Shown here piece by piece: positions 9,776 through 18,452 of a stretch of 64,000 bases of DNA. Position 1 is the stretch's first letter. The number at the start of each line of letters is the position of its first letter. The notes under the pieces are model-generated. The model was not told the DNA's origin. It did not search any database and saw only the letters and a program-made list of their open reading frames with translations. The stretch is from NCBI GenBank assembly GCA_963738205.1, contig CAVTVQ010000007.1, forward strand, positions 744,001 through 808,000, given 5' to 3'. The stretch is from DATFQE01 sp963738205 (GTDB lineage Bacteria; Actinomycetota; Thermoleophilia; Gaiellales; Gaiellaceae). Made by a program: the position numbers and the translations under genes.

Positions 9776-9821
9776 TCCCTATTCCATGCGAGCCAACCAC
9801 GACCCGAGGAGGACCCGTCAG

Positions 9822-10814
9822 ATGATCCGTATCGCCGCCGCCGTTGCGGTTTTCGTCGCACTTTTCGGGGCCGCAGCGAGCGCGAGCTCGAGTAGCCCCG
9901 GAGCGAAGAAGGACGTCAAGCTCACCCTCGTCGCGTACTCGACGCCGCGGGAGGCGTACCAGAAGATCATCGAGGCGTTCAAGAAGACGCCGGCCGGCCA
10001 GGGTGTCTCGTTCGACCAGTCCTACGGCGCGTCCGGCGAGCAGAGCCGCGCGGTCGAGCAGGGGCTGCCCGCCGACGTCGTCGCCTTCTCGCTGGCTCCG
10101 GACATCAGCCGGCTCGTCGGCAAGGGCCTGATCTCGCCCGACTGGAGGAAGGGCAAGTACAAGGGCATGGTGACCAACTCGGTCGTCGTGTTCGCGCTGC
10201 GCGACGGCAACCCGAAGAAGATCCGCAAGTGGAACGACCTGACCCGGTCCGGCGTCGAGGTCCTCAACCCGAACCCATTCACGTCGGGCGGCGCCCGCTG
10301 GAACGTGATGGCGGCGTACGGCGCCCAGATCCGTCTCGGCAAGGCGCACAAGCAGGCGGTCTCGTACCTCGAGAACCTGTACCGGCACATCCCCGTGCAG
10401 GACAAGAGCGCACGCGAGGCGCTGCAGACGTTCCTCGGCGGCAAGGGCGACGTGCTGCTCGCCTACGAGAACGAAGCGCTCTTCGCTCAGAGCAAGAAGC
10501 AGCCGGTGCAGTTCATCATCCCGAAGGAGACGATTCTGATCGAGAACCCGGTCGCGGTGGTCAAGAACTCGCAGCATCCGACCGAGGCTCGCGCGTTCGT
10601 CCGCTTCCTGCGCACGCCGCAGGCGCAGCGGGTCTTCGCCGAGAACGGTTACCGGCCGGTGGTCAAGAGCGTGGCGAAGGAGTACAAGTTCCCGTCGCGA
10701 CCGGGTCTCTTCCGCATCGAGAAGTTCGGGGGCTGGCAGAAGGTGCAGAAGCAGTTCTTCGCCGTGAACAACGGGATCATGGCCCAGATCCAGAGGAAGG
10801 TCGGTCAGGGCTGA
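9822..10814 (+). CDS. Sulfate/thiosulfate-type ABC transporter substrate-binding protein
   Basis: A 330-residue secreted protein of the Sbp/CysP family. Residues 1-22 are a signal peptide ending near ASAS, and the mature part begins with the strand LTLVAYSTPREAY. SYGASGEQSRAVEQGLPADVV and NPFTSGGARWN are typical oxyanion-binding segments of the family. ATG 9822 has a strong GAGGAGGA ribosome site; an in-frame ATG at 9786 lacks one. No cysT/cysW/cysA genes adjoin it, so the permease must be encoded elsewhere. Its 3' end overlaps the convergent sigma-factor gene by 38 bases. Confidence 0.9.
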   Translation: MIRIAAAVAVFVALFGAAASASSSSPGAKKDVKLTLVAYSTPREAYQKIIEAFKKTPAGQGVSFDQSYGASGEQSRAVEQGLPADVVAFSLAPDISRLVGKGLISPDWRKGKYKGMVTNSVVVFALRDGNPKKIRKWNDLTRSGVEVLNPNPFTSGGARWNVMAAYGAQIRLGKAHKQAVSYLENLYRHIPVQDKSAREALQTFLGGKGDVLLAYENEALFAQSKKQPVQFIIPKETILIENPVAVVKNSQHPTEARAFVRFLRTPQAQRVFAENGYRPVVKSVAKEYKFPSRPGLFRIEKFGGWQKVQKQFFAVNNGIMAQIQRKVGQG

Positions 10815-12012
10815 GCTCGGAGAGCCGTCGCTCCAGGAAGGTGCGCTCGGCCCCGTTCCCGGTGAGCTCCAGCGCTCGCGTGTATGCGAGCGCCGCCTCG
10901 CCGGGGCGGTCGAGCCGGCGCAGCAGGTCCGCCCGGGTCGAGTGCAGCAGTCGGTAGTCGTCCAGGCCCTCGAGCTCGTCGACGAGCTCGAGGGCTCGGG
11001 CGGGCCCCTCGGCCATCGAGACGGCGACCGCACGGTTGAGCTCGACGACGGGCGACGGCGCCAGGCGTCCGAGCTCCGTGTACAGGAGTGCGATCGCGTC
11101 CCAGTCGGTGTCCTCTGCGCGCGCCGCCCGGCAGTGGACGGCCGCGATCGCAGCCTGTAGCTGGTACGGCCCGCCCGCCCGCAGCGCGTAGGCGCGCTCG
11201 AGCACCCGCAGCCCCTCGTCGATCCGGTCGCGGCGCCACCGCGAGCGATCCTGGTCGGCGAGCAGCACGAGCGATCCGTCCTCGCCGATCCGCGCCTCGC
11301 GGCGCGCGTCGTGCAGGAGCATCAGCGCCAGCAGGCCGAGCGCCTCCGGCTCGTCGGGCATCAGGACGGCGAGCAGCTTGCCGAGCCGGATCGCTTCCTC
11401 GCAGAGGTCGGCGCGCACGAGGTCGTCGCCTGCCGTCGCGCCATAGCCTTCGTTGAAGATCAGGTAGAGGACGGCGAGCACCGACCGCAGCCGCTCGGGC
11501 AAGACCTCGTCGGGCGGCACGCGGAACGGGATACCGGCTTCGCGGATCTTGCGCTTCGCCCGGACGAGGCGCTGAGCCAGCGTCGCCTCGGGCACGAGGA
11601 AGGCGCGTGCGATCTCGGCGGTGGTGAGGCCGCCCAGCATGCGCAGGGTGAGCGGGACGCGAACCTCGGCGGCGAGTGCCGGGTGGCAGCAGGTGAAAAC
11701 GAGCGCGAGGCGCTCATCTGGGATCGACGTCTCGTGGTGATCGGGCACGACGGAATCGAGGCGGGCGAGCAGCTCGCGCTTGCGCTCGAGCGTGCGCTCG
11801 CGCCGGATGCGGTCAATCGCGCGGTTCTTCGCGACCGTCACGATCCAGGCACCGGGATTGGCGGGAGCGCCGTCGCGCGGCCAGCGCTCGACGGCCAGCG
11901 TGAACGCGTCCTGGACGGCGTCCTCGGCGCGCTCGAGATCGCCGAGCGCGCGGGCGAGCACGGCGACGGCGCGCCCCCACTCCTCCCGGAAGACGGCCTC
12001 GACGCTCGCTAC
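10777..12012 (-). CDS. ECF sigma factor of the ECF42 type with C-terminal TPR-like extension
   Basis: About 410 residues: sigma region 2 (VEAVFREEWG to about residue 95), region 4 (about 125-190, with GGLTTAEIARAFLV) and a 200-residue helical TPR-like C-terminus (DUF6596 type). This length and the DGPF gene directly upstream are hallmarks of the ECF42 group, which lacks a classical anti-sigma. No ATG, GTG or TTG exists in frame where homology begins; GTA 12012-12010 overlaps the upstream TAG stop and is used here as a notional start. The first canonical codon is an internal GTG at 11961. The junction carries a perfect 7-bp-arm hairpin (12004-12020). The 3' end overlaps the binding-protein gene. 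Confidence 0.85.
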   Translation of the reverse strand, partial: VASVEAVFREEWGRAVAVLARALGDLERAEDAVQDAFTLAVERWPRDGAPANPGAWIVTVAKNRAIDRIRRERTLERKRELLARLDSVVPDHHETSIPDERLALVFTCCHPALAAEVRVPLTLRMLGGLTTAEIARAFLVPEATLAQRLVRAKRKIREAGIPFRVPPDEVLPERLRSVLAVLYLIFNEGYGATAGDDLVRADLCEEAIRLGKLLAVLMPDEPEALGLLALMLLHDARREARIGEDGSLVLLADQDRSRWRRDRIDEGLRVLERAYALRAGGPYQLQAAIAAVHCRAARAEDTDWDAIALLYTELGRLAPSPVVELNRAVAVSMAEGPARALELVDELEGLDDYRLLHSTRADLLRRLDRPGEAALAYTRALELTGNGAERTFLERRLSELSPDRPSSGSGP

Positions 12013-12374
12013 GAGCGAGCCTCCGCAGGGATCTGCATGACCGGGCGCACCTCGATCGCTCCGTGGCGCGCGCCGGGGATCTTCGCCGCCCACTGCGTGG
12101 CCTCGTCGAGCGAGTCGGCCTCGATCAGGTAGTAACCGCCGAGCTGTTCCTTGGTCTCTGCGAACGGCCCGTCTGTGACGAGCTGGTCGTCGCCGCGCAC
12201 CCGCACGGTGGTCGCGTTCGCCGTCGGCTGGAGCGCGTCGCCGGCGACCATCGCGCCGGTCGCTTGGATCTCGTCGGTGAAGGCGCGGTAGTCCTTCATC
12301 ATGCGGCCGCGCTCTTCCTCGCTCAGCCCGGACCAGCCCGACTCCTCGCCGTAGATGAGAAGCATGTACTGCAT
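12009..12374 (-). CDS. DGPF/YCII-domain protein, ECF42 partner
   Basis: A 121-residue YCII-fold protein with the signature DGPF at residues 68-71, followed by AETKEQLGGYYLIEADSLDEA, and MQYMLLIYG at the N-terminus. DGPF proteins are regularly encoded next to ECF42 sigma factors; their biochemical role is unproven. A clear AAAGGAG ribosome site precedes the ATG. The TAG stop (12009-12011) abuts the sigma gene with essentially no spacing, so the sigma factor is probably translated by coupling. Confidence 0.9.
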   Translation of the reverse strand: MQYMLLIYGEESGWSGLSEEERGRMMKDYRAFTDEIQATGAMVAGDALQPTANATTVRVRGDDQLVTDGPFAETKEQLGGYYLIEADSLDEATQWAAKIPGARHGAIEVRPVMQIPAEARS

Positions 12375-12397
12375 GCGGTCTCCTTTCGTCGCTTACG

Positions 12398-14670
12398 TCA
12401 TGGAGACGAACGAGCCCCCGCGAAATCGACAGCGCGTGCCGCGAGCAGCGCCTGGAGCAGCTCGAGCGCGCCGGCCTTGTCGAGGGGCTCGTTGAGGTTG
12501 CCGCACTTCGGCGACTGAACGCAAGACGGACAGCCGTGCTCACAGGGGCAGCCGGCGAGCAGCTTCGCGGTGTCGTCGACCCACCCCTCGAACACGTCGA
12601 AGCCGCGCTCGGCGATCCCGACCCCGCCGGAGTGCCCGTCGTAGACGAACACGGTCGGCCGGCCCGTCTGGAAATGGACGTTCGTCGAGAGGCCGCCGAT
12701 GTCCCAGCGGTCGCACATCGCCCAGAGCGGCAGGATTGCGATCATCGCGTGCTCGGCCGCGTGCAGCGTCCCGAGCAGCCGGGGCATCTGCGCCGACGCA
12801 CCCAGCTGTTGGGGCTCCGGCAGGTACCAGACCGCCTCGGTCTCGAACGTCGTCTCCGGGAGGTCGAGCGGGACGAGGTCGATCGGCTCGCCGCTCCGGA
12901 TCGACCGCCGCTGGTAGGCGATCACCTGCTCCGTGACCGAGACGCGGCCGAACGACAGCTCGAGCCCGAGGCGCTGCTCCGTGCGCAAGGTCTCGTCGAT
13001 CTGGGTGTTCGTCTCCTTCTTCGCCTGCGTGTACCAGTCGCCGGAGAACGGCTGGACGAGGGCGGTTCGCGCGTCGACGTCGAGCTCGAGTACCTGGTAG
13101 GCCTCGCCGAGGTGGAGGTAGATCGCGCCGTCGTGGACGGTGGAGTACGCCCGTTCACGCTCGACGAGGCCGAGCATCGAGCCGCTGTCGGTGTCCACGA
13201 CCGTGAATGCGTCAGGAGACGTCGAGCGCAGCGGCACGCGCGCGGCCGGGTAGTCGCGGCCCGCCCAGACGTAGCCGGCCGGGGTCTGCTTCAGCTCGGG
13301 CAGGACGGCTGCTCGCTCGAGCGCCTCGTCGCCGAGGATCTCGCGGTCGGCATCGTCGAGCGGTGCCTCGTACGCCGCCGAGCGGACGTGGCCGTCGAGC
13401 ACACGCGGGTTGGTGTGGTCGAGGATCGCCGCCTCGACTCGCCGATTCAGGAGCGTTTCCGGCTCGCGCATGAAGTACTGGTCGAGCGCGTCCTCGCTCG
13501 CGACCAGGACGGCAAGCCCATGCGCGCGCCGGCCCGCGCGGCCCCACTGCTGGCGCAGGCTGGCGACGGTCCCTGGAAAGCCGACCGAGATCACCGCGTC
13601 GAGGAGGCCGACGTCGATGCCGAGCTCGAGCGCGTCCGTGGCGGCCACTCCGAGCAGCTCGCCCTCGACGAGCCGCCGCTCGATCTCCCGTCGCTGGGCA
13701 GGCGTGTAGCCGGCCCGGTACGGCGACAGCCGCTTCGCCAGCTCGGCGTCTCCGAGACGTTCGACGGTGAAGCGATGGACGAGCTCGGCCGCCTTGCGGC
13801 TCTTGCCGAACGCCAGCGTGCGCTGCTCGCGCGCGACGAGGTCGGCCAGGAGGCGCGACGCGTCCCCGAGCGCGCTCGCGCGTTGGCCTAGCTCCTCGTC
13901 CAGCAGGGGCGGGTTCCAGAGCACGATCGTGCGCTCGGCACGTGGGGCGCCGTCGTCGTCCACGACAGTCGCCGTCGACGCCGAGCAGCGACTCGGCCAG
14001 CTCGCCCGGGTTCGCGATCGTCGCCGAGGCCAGCAGGAAGCGGGGGTCGGCGCCGTAGACTCGCGCGAGCCGGCGCAGACGCCGCAGCACGTTGCCGACG
14101 TGCGAGCCGAACACGCCCCGGTACACGTGGGCCTCGTCGATCACGACGTACGCGAGGTTCGAGAGCACGTCGCCCCAGCGATCGTGGTGCGGGAGCACTC
14201 CCACGTGGAGCATGTCCGGGTTGGTCAGGATCAGGTTCGACCACTTGCGGATCTGCCAGCGCTGCTCACTCGGCGTGTCGCCGTCGTAGATCGCGGCGCG
14301 CACCTTCGGCGACGCGAAGCTCCCCGAGAGCGCGTGCCTGGTCCTGTGCGAGCGCCTTCGTCGGATACAGGTAGAGCGCGCGGGTCTTGGGCTCGCGAGC
14401 CAGTGCGTCGAGCACCGGCAGGTTGAACGCGAGCGTCTTGCCGCTCGCCGTTCCGGTGGCGACGACGACGTTCTCACCGCGCTGTACCGCGTCCCACGCG
14501 TCGCGCTGGTGGGTGAAGAGCTCCTCGATCCCGCGCTCGGCAAGTGCTTTCCGGACGCGCGGGTCCAGCTCGTCGGGTAGGGGCGCCGTGCGCGCTTCGC
14601 GCGCGGGCTCGGTCGTCAGGTAGGCGAGCTCCTCGCCGCCGAGCAGTTCCTGCGGGAGCGCGACGGTCAC
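12398..14670 (-). pseudogene. MrfA-like DEAD/DEAH helicase with DUF1998 domain, split by two frameshifts
   Basis: Homology runs through three successive frames. Residues from GTG 14670 carry ATGTASGKT (Walker A) and YLYPTKALAQDQ. The frame breaks near the CCCC run 14322-14325, resumes with IYDGDTP, LTNPDMLH and VVIDEAH, and breaks again near 13972-13973. The final frame has the helicase C domain (GRAGRRAHG) and a DUF1998 C-terminus with CPCEHGCPSC. Removing one base at each site restores continuous, family-like sequence (ALG-SFASPK; GVDATVVDDD). B. subtilis MrfA excises mitomycin-C-type lesions. It is either a recent pseudogene or two assembly errors. The GTG overlaps the methyltransferase stop. 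Confidence 0.8.
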
Positions 14671-15335
14671 GGCTTCTGCCCGGCCACGGCCAGAACGCGG
14701 GGATAGAGGCCGTCGCCCGGCTCCTCGAAGCGGTCGAGGGCAAGCCCCGCCTCGGTGAGCGCCTCGAGGAGCTCCGCGAGCGGCATGTGGTGCGTGCCCA
14801 CGAGCCTCCGGAGCCCCTCCCCGAGCCCCGGGCCGTCGTCCGCCCACCCGGAATCGCGGTAGCCCGGGAACAGCTCGGGAGCGTCGTCCTCCCCGGTGTA
14901 ACGCGAGAACGGACCGACGAAGCACGGGTGCAGGCCGAGGTGGACGAGGCAGCCGCCCTGGGCGAGCACGCGCACGCCCTCGCCGACCGCCGCCGCGTAG
15001 TTGTCCATGTCGGTGTGCGTGAAGATCGAGACGACGGCATCGAAGCTCCCGTCGGCGAAGGGGAGCGACGACCCGTCGGCCTCGACGAGCTCGACCTCTG
15101 CGTGGCGTGCCCTTGCCAGGCGCAGCTGGTCGGCGGACACGTCGACTCCGGTCGTCGACCACCCGAGCTCCAGCAGCGTGGCTAAGTGCAGGCCGGTCCC
15201 GCAGCCCAGGTCGAGGCAGCGCCCCGGGCCGGGCCCGAGCAGCCGCCGTAGGGAGTCGGTCCACCTGAGCGTGAAGTCCCGCAGGTGCTCGTCGTAGTAG
15301 TCGGCAAAGCCGTCATAGCGTGCGACTCCACTCAT
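14667..15335 (-). CDS. Class I SAM-dependent methyltransferase
   Basis: A 222-residue methyltransferase with motif I LDLGCGTG, an acidic residue at the end of strand 2 (GVDVS), motif II-like VEADGSSLPF and a post-I FDAVVS segment. This Methyltransf_11/25 fold transfers a methyl group from S-adenosylmethionine; the acceptor is unknown. Its TGA overlaps the helicase GTG (GTGA), so the two form an operon. ATG 15335 is chosen because the protein begins MSGVARYDGFADYYDEH, the usual start of the family. It is divergent from the thiamine operon, and its start lies about 20 bases from the riboswitch. Confidence 0.88.
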   Translation of the reverse strand: MSGVARYDGFADYYDEHLRDFTLRWTDSLRRLLGPGPGRCLDLGCGTGLHLATLLELGWSTTGVDVSADQLRLARARHAEVELVEADGSSLPFADGSFDAVVSIFTHTDMDNYAAAVGEGVRVLAQGGCLVHLGLHPCFVGPFSRYTGEDDAPELFPGYRDSGWADDGPGLGEGLRRLVGTHHMPLAELLEALTEAGLALDRFEEPGDGLYPRVLAVAGQKP

Positions 15336-15353
15336 CGAGCCGATGCTACTCTC

Positions 15354-15430
15354 GCCTCCCGGGGTGCCCCGCGTGGGGGCTGAGAACACACCCGTCGAAC
15401 CTGATCCGGCTAGTACCGGCGAAGGGAGCT
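15354..15430 (+). promoter_or_regulatory. TPP (THI-element) riboswitch
   Basis: The conserved blocks are present in order: GGGGTGCC (15361-15368), GGCTGAGA (15378-15385), ACCCG (15390-15394), GAACCTGATCCGG (15397-15409) and CGAAGGGAG (15420-15428). P1 pairs CTCCC (15356-15360) with GGGAG (15424-15428). That 3' strand is also the purine-rich ribosome site of thiD, whose TTG is 5 bases further on. Thiamine pyrophosphate binding should therefore hide the ribosome site directly. This riboswitch class controls thiamine genes, matching the four genes downstream. Confidence 0.95.
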
Positions 15431-15432
15431 CA

Positions 15433-16212
15433 TTGGTACCTCGTTGCTTGACGATTGCCACGTCCGACTCGGGCGGAGGCGCAGGGATCCAGGCCGACCT
15501 GAAGGCGTTCGCCGCGGCGGGCTGCCACGGCATGTCCGTCCTGGTCGCCTTGACAGCGCAGAACACGGTCGGCGTCACGGGCGTCCACGAGCTGCCGTCC
15601 GACTTCATCCGCGCGCAGCTGGACGCGGTCTTCGAGGACATCGGGGTCGACGCGGCCAAGACCGGGATGCTCTTCTCGGCGCCGATCATCGAGACGGTCG
15701 CGGACTTCCTCGACGGTCGTGAGGTGCCGCTCGTCGTCGACCCGGTCATGGTCGCGAGCTCGGGCGCGAAGCTGCTCCAGGACGATGCCGTCGACGTGCT
15801 CGTGCGGCGCCTCTTCCCGCTCGCCACCGTGGTGACGCCGAACCTCCGCGAGGCGGAGGCGCTCGCCCGCCGGCCGGGGGCGTCGCGCCGGGAGCTGGCG
15901 GAGCGGCTGCACGAGCTCGGAGCGCCCGCGGTGATCGTGACCGGCGGGCACGGCGAGGAGGCGGTCGACCACTTCTACGACGGGGTCGAGCACTACGAGT
16001 TTCCGGTGCCCAGGCACGACGTTCGGGCGACGCATGGCGCGGGCTGCACGCACTCGGCCACGGTGACGGCGCTGCTGGCGAAGGGCGAGCGGCCGGTGCG
16101 CGCGGCGAGGGTTGCGGGCACGGTCGCCTCCGACGCGGTCAAGAATGGCCTCACCGAGATCGGCGCGGGCGAGGGCCCGGTCGACGTCTTCCACCTTGCG
16201 GGAGTGCGATGA
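15433..16212 (+). CDS. thiD: Hydroxymethylpyrimidine/phosphomethylpyrimidine kinase
   Basis: A 259-residue ribokinase-fold ThiD. It starts with CLTIATSDSGGGAGIQADLK, and has DPVMVASSG, TPNLREAEAL and the catalytic-base loop THGAGCTHSA. It phosphorylates HMP and then HMP-P to HMP-PP for thiamine assembly. TTG 15433 is chosen because it follows the riboswitch-embedded ribosome site by 5 bases and gives the normal length; an in-frame extension upstream would run through the riboswitch. Its stop overlaps thiM (ATGA). Confidence 0.94.
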   Translation: MVPRCLTIATSDSGGGAGIQADLKAFAAAGCHGMSVLVALTAQNTVGVTGVHELPSDFIRAQLDAVFEDIGVDAAKTGMLFSAPIIETVADFLDGREVPLVVDPVMVASSGAKLLQDDAVDVLVRRLFPLATVVTPNLREAEALARRPGASRRELAERLHELGAPAVIVTGGHGEEAVDHFYDGVEHYEFPVPRHDVRATHGAGCTHSATVTALLAKGERPVRAARVAGTVASDAVKNGLTEIGAGEGPVDVFHLAGVR

Positions 16213-17009
16213 GCATCTCTCCCGGGACGACGCTGGGGACGCTGCGGGAGCGCAAGCCGCTCGTCCACCAGATCACGAACTACGTCGTCATGAACGAGAC
16301 GGCCAATGCGACGCTGGCGCTCGGCGCCCTGCCGGTGATGGCGCACGCCGCCGAGGAGGTCGAGGAGATGGTCGGCCTCGCGAGCGCGCTCGTCATCAAC
16401 ATCGGCACGCTCTCGGCCCACTGGATCGAGGCGATGGTGCTGGCCGGACGGGCCGCGAACGCGCGGGGGATCCCGATCGTCCTCGACCCCGTCGGGGCCG
16501 GAGCCACGCGCTACCGCACCGATACGGCACGGGGGCTCCTGGCCGAGCTGGTCGTCGACGTCCTCCGCGGGAACGCGGGCGAGATCGCCACGCTCGTCGG
16601 AATCGAGGCCGAGGTTCGCGGCGTCGAGTCGATCGCCGCGAGCGGCGACGTTGGCGACCTGGCCCGCCAGGCGGCGGCCACGCTCGACCTGGTCGCGTCC
16701 GTGACAGGCCCCGTCGACTACGTCTCCGACGGCGAGCGGGTGCTCGCGATCGAGAATGGTCACGAGCTGCTCGGCATGGTGACGGGGACAGGCTGCATGT
16801 CGAGCGCGATCACCGGCTGCTTCCTCGCGGCCAAGCCGGACGAGCCGCTCGAGGCGGCCGCCGAGGCGCTGGCCGCGTTCGGGGTGGCGGGGGAGGACGC
16901 GGCCGTGGACGCCCGCGGCCCCGGCACGTTCCATGCCGGGCTCTACGACGCGCTCTACGCGCTCGACCCGGCGACGTTGGACGGCCGCGCGCGCATCGTC
17001 GAACGGTGA
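16209..17009 (+). CDS. thiM: Hydroxyethylthiazole kinase
   Basis: A 266-residue ThiM that phosphorylates 4-methyl-5-(2-hydroxyethyl)thiazole, a salvage step that feeds thiazole phosphate to ThiE. Recognisable segments are VHQITNYVVMNETAN, DPVGAGATRYR, LRGNAGEIATL and the ribokinase-like VTGTGCMSSA loop with its cysteine. It overlaps thiD and thiE by 4 bases each (ATGA, GTGA). Having thiM rather than de novo thiazole genes suggests the operon mainly serves salvage. Confidence 0.95.
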   Translation: MSISPGTTLGTLRERKPLVHQITNYVVMNETANATLALGALPVMAHAAEEVEEMVGLASALVINIGTLSAHWIEAMVLAGRAANARGIPIVLDPVGAGATRYRTDTARGLLAELVVDVLRGNAGEIATLVGIEAEVRGVESIAASGDVGDLARQAAATLDLVASVTGPVDYVSDGERVLAIENGHELLGMVTGTGCMSSAITGCFLAAKPDEPLEAAAEALAAFGVAGEDAAVDARGPGTFHAGLYDALYALDPATLDGRARIVER

Positions 17010-17560
17010 GGCTGCACGCGATCGTCACCGATCTCGACGCGGCCCGCGCGGCCGTCGAGGGGGGCGCGACCGTCGTCCAACTGCGCCTGAAGGACGCTCC
17101 CACGGACGAGGTCGTCGAGCGCGGGCAGGGCTGGCGCGAGCTGCCCGCGACCTTCGTCATCAACGACGACGTCGAGGCTGCGGTGCGCCTGGGAGCCGAC
17201 GGCGTCCACCTCGGCCGCACCGACGCGGGGGCCGAGCGTGCCCTCGCCGCCGGCCTCCTCGTCGGGTTGTCGGCCGCGACCGTCGAGGAGGCGCGGTCGG
17301 CGCAGGCGGAGGGCGCCGCCTACGTCGGCGCGGGGCCGGTCTGGGAGACGCCTTCGAAGGCGGACGCCGACCGGGCCATCGGCCTCGACGGGCTGCGCGA
17401 GATCTGCGCGGCTGTCTCGATCCCGGTGGTCGCGATCGGGGGCATCGACGCCTCCAACGCGGGCGACTGCGTCCGCGCCGGGGCCGCGGGCGTGGCCGTC
17501 ATCCGCGCCGCCCCCGACGCCGCCGCGATCATCGCGGCCATGGATCGTGCGGCTGGCTGA
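17006..17560 (+). CDS. thiE: Thiamine-phosphate synthase
   Basis: A 184-residue TIM-barrel ThiE. It has VVQLRLKD (strand with pyrophosphate contacts), INDDVEAA, GADGVHLGRTD, YVGAGPVWETPSK and VVAIGGIDASNA. It joins HMP-PP and thiazole phosphate to thiamine phosphate. It is shorter than the usual 200-220 residues because the N-terminus starts directly at the first strand. The GTG start overlaps thiM's stop, and thiL begins 14 bases before its end. Confidence 0.93.
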   Translation: MRLHAIVTDLDAARAAVEGGATVVQLRLKDAPTDEVVERGQGWRELPATFVINDDVEAAVRLGADGVHLGRTDAGAERALAAGLLVGLSAATVEEARSAQAEGAAYVGAGPVWETPSKADADRAIGLDGLREICAAVSIPVVAIGGIDASNAGDCVRAGAAGVAVIRAAPDAAAIIAAMDRAAG

Positions 17561-18359
17561 GCTGGGCGAGCTGGGGCTGCTCGCGGAGCTCGAGCGCCGC
17601 GGGCTCGCCACCGGGATCGAGAACGACGCGGCCGTCGTCGACGGCCTCGTCGTCACGCAGGACGCGCTCGTCGAAGGCGTTCACTTCCGCCTCGACTGGA
17701 TCTCGTGGCGCGACCTCGGTTTCCGTGCCGCCGCTGTCAACCTGAGCGACCTCGCCGCCTCGGGCGCCGAGGCCCGAGGTCTCGTCGTTTCGCTGGGGGC
17801 GCCGGCGGACACGGAGGTCGACGATGTGCTCGAGCTCTACGAGGGCATGGCCGAGACCGGAGTCCCGATCCTCGGCGGGGACACCACCCGGGCGGACAAG
17901 CTGCTCCTGTCCGTGACCGCCCTCGGGCGCTCCGAGCGCGTCCCCGGTCGAGGCGGTGCAAAGCCCGGAGACGAGCTCGTGGTCACGGGCCCGCTGGGCG
18001 CGGCCGGAGCCGCGTTCCGCGAGCAGCGCTTCGTCCGTCCGCCGCTGCGGCTGGCCGAAGGCAGAGAGCTCGCGCGGAAGGCCGGCGCCATGCTCGACGT
18101 GTCGGACGGGCTGGCGCAGGACGCCGGGCACCTCGCCGCGCGTTCAGGCGTCCGCTGCGTCATCGATCTCGAACGCGTCCCGCTCGCGCGCGACGCGACG
18201 ATCGAGGACCTCGGCTTCGGCGAGGACTACGAGCTCCTGGCCGCGACCCGAGAGCCGGGCCCCTTCGCCGTGATCGGCCGCTGTGAGGAAGGGACGGGCG
18301 TCGAGATCCGCCAGGACGGCGAGCGCGTAGTCCTCGGGGGATGGGAGCACTTCCGTTGA
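17547..18359 (+). CDS. thiL: Thiamine-monophosphate kinase
   Basis: A 270-residue ThiL, which phosphorylates thiamine phosphate to the cofactor TPP, the ligand of the upstream riboswitch. It has an early IENDAAVVDG metal/ATP motif, NLSDLAASGAEARG, LGGDTTRADKL, MLDVSDGLAQDAGHLA and FGEDYELL, all typical of the AIR-synthase-like fold. GTG 17547 lies inside thiE and gives a full-length N-terminus. It is the last gene of the TPP-controlled operon; a long hairpin follows. Confidence 0.94.
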   Translation: MRLAELGELGLLAELERRGLATGIENDAAVVDGLVVTQDALVEGVHFRLDWISWRDLGFRAAAVNLSDLAASGAEARGLVVSLGAPADTEVDDVLELYEGMAETGVPILGGDTTRADKLLLSVTALGRSERVPGRGGAKPGDELVVTGPLGAAGAAFREQRFVRPPLRLAEGRELARKAGAMLDVSDGLAQDAGHLAARSGVRCVIDLERVPLARDATIEDLGFGEDYELLAATREPGPFAVIGRCEEGTGVEIRQDGERVVLGGWEHFR

Positions 18360-18365
18360 CGCTCC

Positions 18366-18437
18366 AGGAGGGTTTGGTGGAACGTCGCTCGTCGCAGCGC
18401 GGCCCGGCGGCTCAGCGAGGTTTCGCCAAGCCCTCCT
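18366..18437. other. Long intergenic stem-loop (about 18 bp stem)
   Basis: Bases 18366-18383 (starting AGGAGGGTTTGG) pair with 18420-18437 (ending CCAAGCCCTCCT). About 18 continuous pairs form, three of them G-U, enclosing a 36-base loop that contains a smaller CGCT/AGCG stem (18386-18389 with 18414-18417). There is no following T-tract. It could be a rho-independent-like end for the thi operon, a processing or stability element, or part of the leader of the permease that starts at 18453. Confidence 0.55.
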
Positions 18438-18452
18438 ACTAGGCTAGGGCCC

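Noticed and set aside
15343..15432. thiD starting at ATG 15343
   Set aside because: This would translate the TPP riboswitch; the TTG after the riboswitch-embedded ribosome site fits better.
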